From NCBI GenBank assembly GCA_041603235.1, contig JBFIES010000007.1, positions 62,001 through 126,000 on the forward strand: a stretch of 64,000 nt of DNA, given 5' to 3'. Origin of the DNA: Panacagrimonas sp041603235. GTDB lineage: Bacteria; Pseudomonadota; Gammaproteobacteria; Nevskiales; Nevskiaceae. Shown piece by piece: positions 60,035-64,000 of the stretch (the stretch's first letter is position 1; each line of letters begins with the position of its first letter). The notes below the pieces were generated by a model. That model saw only the letters and a program-made list of their open reading frames with translations, did not search any database and was not told the DNA's origin. The position numbers were made by a program, and so were the translations under genes.

Positions 60035-61345
60035 TCAACCGAACTGTTCTTCTTCGGTTGAACCGGTCAGCGCCTTCACGCTGGAAGCACCGCCCTGAAT
60101 CACGGTGGTCACGTCGTCGAAGTAACCGGCGCCAACTTCCTGCTGGTGCGAAACAAAGGTGTAACCCTTCTCGCGAGCAGCGAATTCCGGCTCCTGAACC
60201 ATCTCGGTGTAGTGCTTCATGCCTTCGCCCTGCGCATAGGCATGCGCGAACTGGAAGGTGTTGTACCAGTTGATGTGAATACCAGCCAGAGTGATGAACT
60301 GATACTTGTAGCCCAGCGCGGACAGCTCTTCCTGGAACGATGCAATCTGCTTGTCGTTCAGGTTCTTCTTCCAGTTGAAAGAAGGTGAGCAGTTGTAGCT
60401 CAGCAGCTGGCCAGGGTTGTCCTTGAGAACAGCCTGGGCGAATTCACGGGCAAAGCCGATGTCAGGCACACCCGTTTCGCACCACACCAGATCGGCGTAC
60501 GGGGCGTAGGCCACACCGCGCGAGATCGCCTGTTCCAGGCCATTCTTGACGTTGTAGAAACCTTCCGGCGTACGCTCGCCAGTGATGAAGGGCTTGTCGT
60601 TCGGATCAAAGTCAGAGGTCAGCAGATTGGCTGCTTCTGCGTCGGTGCGGGCCAGCACGATGGTCGGCACACCCATGACGTCAGCGGCCAGACGCGCGGC
60701 GACCAGCTTCTGGATCGCTTCCTGAGTCGGCACCAGCACCTTGCCGCCCATGTGTCCGCACTTCTTGACGGCTGCGAGCTGATCTTCGAAGTGAACGCCG
60801 GCGGCGCCATTCTCGATCATGTTCTTCATCAGTTCGAAAGCGTTGAGCACGCCACCGAAACCGGCTTCTGCGTCAGCAACGATCGGCAGGAAGTAATCAA
60901 CAAACTCCTTGTCGCCCTTGTTGATGTTCTTCGCCCACTGAATTTCGTCAGCGCGCTTGAAGGTGTTGTTGATGCGGCGAACCATGGTCGGCACGGAGTT
61001 GTACGCGTACAGCGACTGATCCGGATACATGGTTTCGGAAGTGTTGCCATCGGCGGCAACCTGCCAGCCGGAAAGGTACACGGCTTCCAGACCGGCCTTG
61101 GCCTGCTGCATGGCCTGTCCGGCGGTGATCGCACCAAAGGCGTTCACATAGCCTTTCTTGGCTTCGCCATTAACCAGCTTCCAGAGCTTTTCTGCGCCAT
61201 TCTTGGCCAGTGTGTGCTCAGGCTGGATGCTGCCGCGCAGACGCACGACATCAGCTGCCGAATAAGGACGCTTGGTGCCTTTCCAGCGGGGGTTGGTCGC
61301 CCAATCTTGCTCAAGGGCCTTGATCTGCTCTTCGCGGGTGCTCAT
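60035..61345 (-). CDS. aceA: Isocitrate lyase
   Basis: A 436-residue isocitrate lyase: GAITAGQAMQQAKAGLEAVYLSGWQVAAD, the catalytic KKCGHMGGKVL (KKCGH), VLARTDAEAANL, YNCSPSFNWKKNL and KALTGSTEEEQF at the end. It splits isocitrate to succinate and glyoxylate, the first step of the glyoxylate shunt. AGAGG lies 9 nt before the ATG. It is downstream of aceB (malate synthase A) by 108 nt, and the terminator follows. Confidence 0.97.
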   Translation of the reverse strand: MSTREEQIKALEQDWATNPRWKGTKRPYSAADVVRLRGSIQPEHTLAKNGAEKLWKLVNGEAKKGYVNAFGAITAGQAMQQAKAGLEAVYLSGWQVAADGNTSETMYPDQSLYAYNSVPTMVRRINNTFKRADEIQWAKNINKGDKEFVDYFLPIVADAEAGFGGVLNAFELMKNMIENGAAGVHFEDQLAAVKKCGHMGGKVLVPTQEAIQKLVAARLAADVMGVPTIVLARTDAEAANLLTSDFDPNDKPFITGERTPEGFYNVKNGLEQAISRGVAYAPYADLVWCETGVPDIGFAREFAQAVLKDNPGQLLSYNCSPSFNWKKNLNDKQIASFQEELSALGYKYQFITLAGIHINWYNTFQFAHAYAQGEGMKHYTEMVQEPEFAAREKGYTFVSHQQEVGAGYFDDVTTVIQGGASSVKALTGSTEEEQFG

Positions 61346-61453
61346 TGCTGCATTACCTCTAGGGGGTTGAAATCGTGGGATCAGGATTGAATCGGGATAC
61401 CGCTTGGTCGCGATACCCCTTTCAGACAGACGGCGCCTGGCCGCAGTCCTGGA

Positions 61454-63034
61454 TCAATCCAGATATTCGTAGCTTGGGAGGGTCAGGAAATCGGCGACCT
61501 TGTCTGCAGTCGACATGCGCGCCACCAGTCCGGCGGCCTCGAACATGCGACTTGCATAGAAACGCTCGTCACCCAGCTCTTTGCGGATCGCGCTCATTTC
61601 TTCATCGATGACCTGCGTCACCAGGGCCGGGGTCACCTTGCGGCCATCCGTCAGCTTCACGCCGTACTTCTGCCACTGCCAGATCTGGGTACGGCTGATC
61701 TCGGCAGTCGCTGCGTCTTCCATCAGGTTGTGCAGAGGCACGCAGCCGTTACCGCACAGCCAGGCTTCGGTGTACTGAATGGCGACATTGATGTTGTTTC
61801 GCAGGCCAGCCTCGGTCATCTTGCCCTTCGGACGCTCCAGCAAATCCTTGGCCTTGATGCCGTACTTGAACTGCGTCTTGACCTGATTGGCCTCCGGCAT
61901 GTGGGTGTCAAACACCTCCATGGCAATCGGAACCAGACCCGGATGCGCCACCCAGGTGCCATCGTGGCCGTTCTTCACTTCGCGCAGTTTGTCCGTGCGG
62001 ACCTTGGCGAAAATCTCTTCGTTTTTCTTCGGGTCCTTGGTCGGGATGAAGGCCGCCATGCCACCCATGGCATGTGCGCCACGCTTGTGACAAACCTCGC
62101 ACAGCAGCTTGGAGTAGCTGTCGAGGAAGTGCTTGTCCATACCCACCTGCTGACGATCTGGAACCATCCAGTCGCCGTCGGCATTAAGTGTCTTGATGGC
62201 GCTGAAGATGTAATCCCAGCGGCCGCAGTTGAGGGCCACGATGTGGTTCTTGAGTTCAAACAGAATCTCTTCCATTTCAAACGCTGCCCACAAAGTTTCG
62301 ATCAGCACCGTGACTTTGATGGTCTTCTGCGGAATTCCCAGCATGTTCTGGGCGTCCACGAAAATCTTGTTCCAGAGCCGCGCTTCGTAATGGCTCTGCA
62401 TCTTGGGCAGATAGAAGTAAGGACCGGTGCCACTCTTGATCAGCTTCTTCGCGTTATGGAAGAAGTACAGACCAAAGTCCACGATGCCACCGGGAGCAGG
62501 CTCGCCATCAATCAGGATGTGCTTCTCATTGAGGTGCCAGCCGCGCGGACGAACGATCAGGGTCGCAGTCTCGTCGTTGAGCTTGTACTGCTTGCCGGCG
62601 TCGTTGGTGAAACTGATCTTACGGCTGACGGCGTCACGCAGATTGATCTGGCCATCCATCATCAGCTCCCATGTGGGGCTGGATGAGTCCTCGAAGTCCG
62701 CCATGAAACACTTCGCGCCGGAGTTGAGCGCGTTGATGATCATCTTGCGATCGACCGGGCCGGTGATCTCTACGCGACGATCCTGCAGATCGGCGGGCGT
62801 TCCGGCAATTTTCCACTTGCCTGAGCGGACCTTGGCAGTTTCCTTCAGGAATTTGGGTTTGCGGCCTTTGTCGATCAGGGCCTGGCGTTCTTGCCGGTAG
62901 TGCAGAAGGGCATCTCGTTTTGGTCGATGCGCACGGACCAGCGTTGCAACAAATTTCAGCGCCTCAGGCGTCAGTATTCTCTTGTAAGCCGGGGTCAGCT
63001 TGCCGGTTATTTCCACGCCCTTGACTGCGGACAT
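61454..63034 (-). CDS. aceB: Malate synthase A
   Basis: A 526-residue malate synthase A: ITGPVDRKMIINALNSGAKCFMADFEDSSSP, ATLIVRPRGWHLNEKH, VTVLIETLWAAFEMEEILFEL, CGRWDYIFSAIKTL and WVAHPGLVPIAMEVF. It joins glyoxylate and acetyl-CoA to malate, completing the glyoxylate shunt. AGGAGA lies 6 nt before the ATG at 63034; an upstream start at 63058 adds eight residues without a better ribosome site. First gene of the operon, with aceA downstream. Confidence 0.97.
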   Translation of the reverse strand: MSAVKGVEITGKLTPAYKRILTPEALKFVATLVRAHRPKRDALLHYRQERQALIDKGRKPKFLKETAKVRSGKWKIAGTPADLQDRRVEITGPVDRKMIINALNSGAKCFMADFEDSSSPTWELMMDGQINLRDAVSRKISFTNDAGKQYKLNDETATLIVRPRGWHLNEKHILIDGEPAPGGIVDFGLYFFHNAKKLIKSGTGPYFYLPKMQSHYEARLWNKIFVDAQNMLGIPQKTIKVTVLIETLWAAFEMEEILFELKNHIVALNCGRWDYIFSAIKTLNADGDWMVPDRQQVGMDKHFLDSYSKLLCEVCHKRGAHAMGGMAAFIPTKDPKKNEEIFAKVRTDKLREVKNGHDGTWVAHPGLVPIAMEVFDTHMPEANQVKTQFKYGIKAKDLLERPKGKMTEAGLRNNINVAIQYTEAWLCGNGCVPLHNLMEDAATAEISRTQIWQWQKYGVKLTDGRKVTPALVTQVIDEEMSAIRKELGDERFYASRMFEAAGLVARMSTADKVADFLTLPSYEYLD

Positions 63035-63429
63035 CCATTGTCTCCTGAGTGCGTTCATTCTGGATCGATTGCGAAACCGTGAAGCTCCGCAAAACGGGGG
63101 CGAATTCTAGCCAAACGCCGACTTCGCTGCAATGCAACAAAAATGCAAACTCAGGCGCCACGGCGAATGATGCAAGTGGGGCAAACCCCAGAACCATCCG
63201 ACAAGCCGGAAATTATGCGCTGTCGGCGATACCAAACGGTGCCGATAAAAAGCCACCCTGCAGTGTGATCAGGTCGTCATCATGCTTACGGCAGACTAAC
63301 ATTTGGGGCCTTCATAAAGGGTATAAAAACTCAGCTTGGAAGATGCCCCGAATGCAAGGATGAATCACGAATACTCTTGGGCAGCCCCTGACGCCCCGCA
63401 AATTTCATTTCATAAAACGGAGTAATTGC
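63035..63429. other. 395-nt divergent intergenic region
   Basis: It carries the aceBA promoter on the left and, further right, a TATAAA-containing AT-rich stretch (about 63310-63330) that may serve the secreted-protein gene. A 104-residue plus-strand frame here has no family features and starts inside the aceB leader. Confidence 0.55.
63104..63132 (-). promoter_or_regulatory. Probable sigma-70 promoter of aceB-aceA
   Basis: Minus strand TTGCAG, a 17-nt spacer, TAGAAT (63109-63104). The -10 is five of six, the -35 weaker. Transcription would start about 60 nt before the aceB ATG. Confidence 0.5.
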
Positions 63430-64000
63430 ATGTTTTCATTGAGTGGCTCGCACAAAACAACAGCTCGTTTCATCGGTTTACTGATGATCGGTGTCATGTT
63501 TTTGCAGACCAAGGCGATGGCCGCAACACCGCTGGACTACGCCATGCCGTTCACACGCCAAAGTGAAGACGGACTCTCCAAGGGCATCCATCTGGTCAAT
63601 TCAGCAAACTTTGCCCAGCGCGCCGTGCTCGTCCCCTTTTCAGTTGAGCTGGGCGCCGCAACCGTATTCAGAAAAGGGAGGGTCCAGGGTGCTTCGGCTC
63701 TCGACATCCGTCCCCACACGCTCGTTTACGCGCGCGCGGGACGCTGGTATCGAGCAAACCTTCGCGGCGGCCTGAGCCCAGCGCCAGAACGATTTTCCAG
63801 AGAGGCCGAGGCTACCGAGGTATGCAGCACGGCGCTTATCGATATGGACGCAAGCTCAGAGGAAGGAGCCTGGCTGTTCTACGCCCTTCCGGCAGAGCCT
63901 GATGGCTGCAACCAGCCCGGGCTGCAGCTCAGAGCGCTCGAGGTCTTCGGGCCGGCAGGTCAGGCACCCATCAACCTTGATGCGGATTCCCCTGCTGTTG
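63430..64000 (+). CDS. Secreted protein of unknown function, 3' end outside the window
   Basis: The frame opens at ATG 63430 (GGAG 7 nt upstream) and runs to the window's end without a stop, giving 190 residues. An N-terminal signal peptide (about residues 1-32: FIGLLMIGVMFLQTKAMA) is followed by a mature part starting ATPLDYAMPFTRQSEDG. Two Cys residues (VCSTALID, DGCNQPG) could form a disulfide. I do not recognise the family; the visible part suits an envelope or extracellular protein. Confidence 0.7.
   Translation, partial: MFSLSGSHKTTARFIGLLMIGVMFLQTKAMAATPLDYAMPFTRQSEDGLSKGIHLVNSANFAQRAVLVPFSVELGAATVFRKGRVQGASALDIRPHTLVYARAGRWYRANLRGGLSPAPERFSREAEATEVCSTALIDMDASSEEGAWLFYALPAEPDGCNQPGLQLRALEVFGPAGQAPINLDADSPAV

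Noticed and set aside
61730..62686. 318-residue plus-strand frame
   Set aside because: Antisense to malate synthase A.

Overview
The window reads as ordinary chromosomal DNA from a gammaproteobacterium. The blocks mtnA-mtaD-ubiG-mupP-SDR (the order known from Pseudomonas), trpS/scpA/scpB/rluB, yciB-yciI-bolA, and uvrC-pgsA followed by tRNA-Gly/Cys/Leu (as in E. coli pgsA-glyW-cysT-leuZ) all point there. The type IV pilin set, a GgpPS-type glucosylglycerol-phosphate synthase and a PhoX-like phosphatase would suit a free-living, possibly saline-water organism. I cannot fix a genus; a Xanthomonadales-like lineage is a guess. There is no phage, IS element, CRISPR array or rRNA operon.

Layout. 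1-2666 (+): three glycan-associated genes (GSCFA protein cut by the window edge, a sugar transferase, a TylF-like methyltransferase). 2674-13910 (-): one nine-gene capsule operon, in transcription order single-module KpsC-like Kdo transferase, GT4 glycosyltransferase, outer-membrane export lipoprotein, KpsE, KpsM, KpsT, GlfT2-like galactofuranosyltransferase, UDP-galactopyranose mutase and a HAD-type protein. Together they suggest an ABC-exported polysaccharide containing galactofuranose. 14066-14317 (-): tRNA-Thr and tRNA-Ser. 14591-21547 (+): minor-pilin operon fimT-pilV-pilW-pilX-pilY1-pilE plus a small exported protein.

21555-35617: methionine salvage, ubiquinone and peptidoglycan-recycling genes, then a minus-strand run (yciO, haloalkane dehalogenase, M50 protease, trpS, GNAT, scpA, scpB, rluB) beside plus-strand yciB-yciI-bolA-parA and convergent greB and MAPEG genes. 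35655-40942: an RND exporter fused to a cyclic-nucleotide-binding domain, a LolA-like periplasmic protein, and divergently a lipoprotein built from eight 23-residue repeats. 41066-46875: a regulator with two MerR-like domains, a ketopantoate-reductase-like enzyme, a sodium/solute symporter and convergent GgpPS. 47082-50959 (-): uvrC-pgsA and three tRNA genes, separated by a 142-bp tandem repeat that includes copies of the 3' end of pgsA. 51118-59872: PhoX-like phosphatase, SRPBCC/GyrI protein, DUF2780 protein, TPR protein, second RND exporter, unknown anchored protein. 60035-63034 (-): glyoxylate shunt operon aceB-aceA. A secreted protein of unknown function runs off the right edge.

The least expected signals are three genes (M50 protease, yciB, the MerR-like gene) whose -10-like hexamer sits exactly 6 nt before the ATG, as expected for leaderless mRNAs; the RND-cNMP fusion; the 23-residue-repeat lipoprotein; the 142-bp repeat at pgsA; and the galactofuranose capsule locus with a half-size KpsC.
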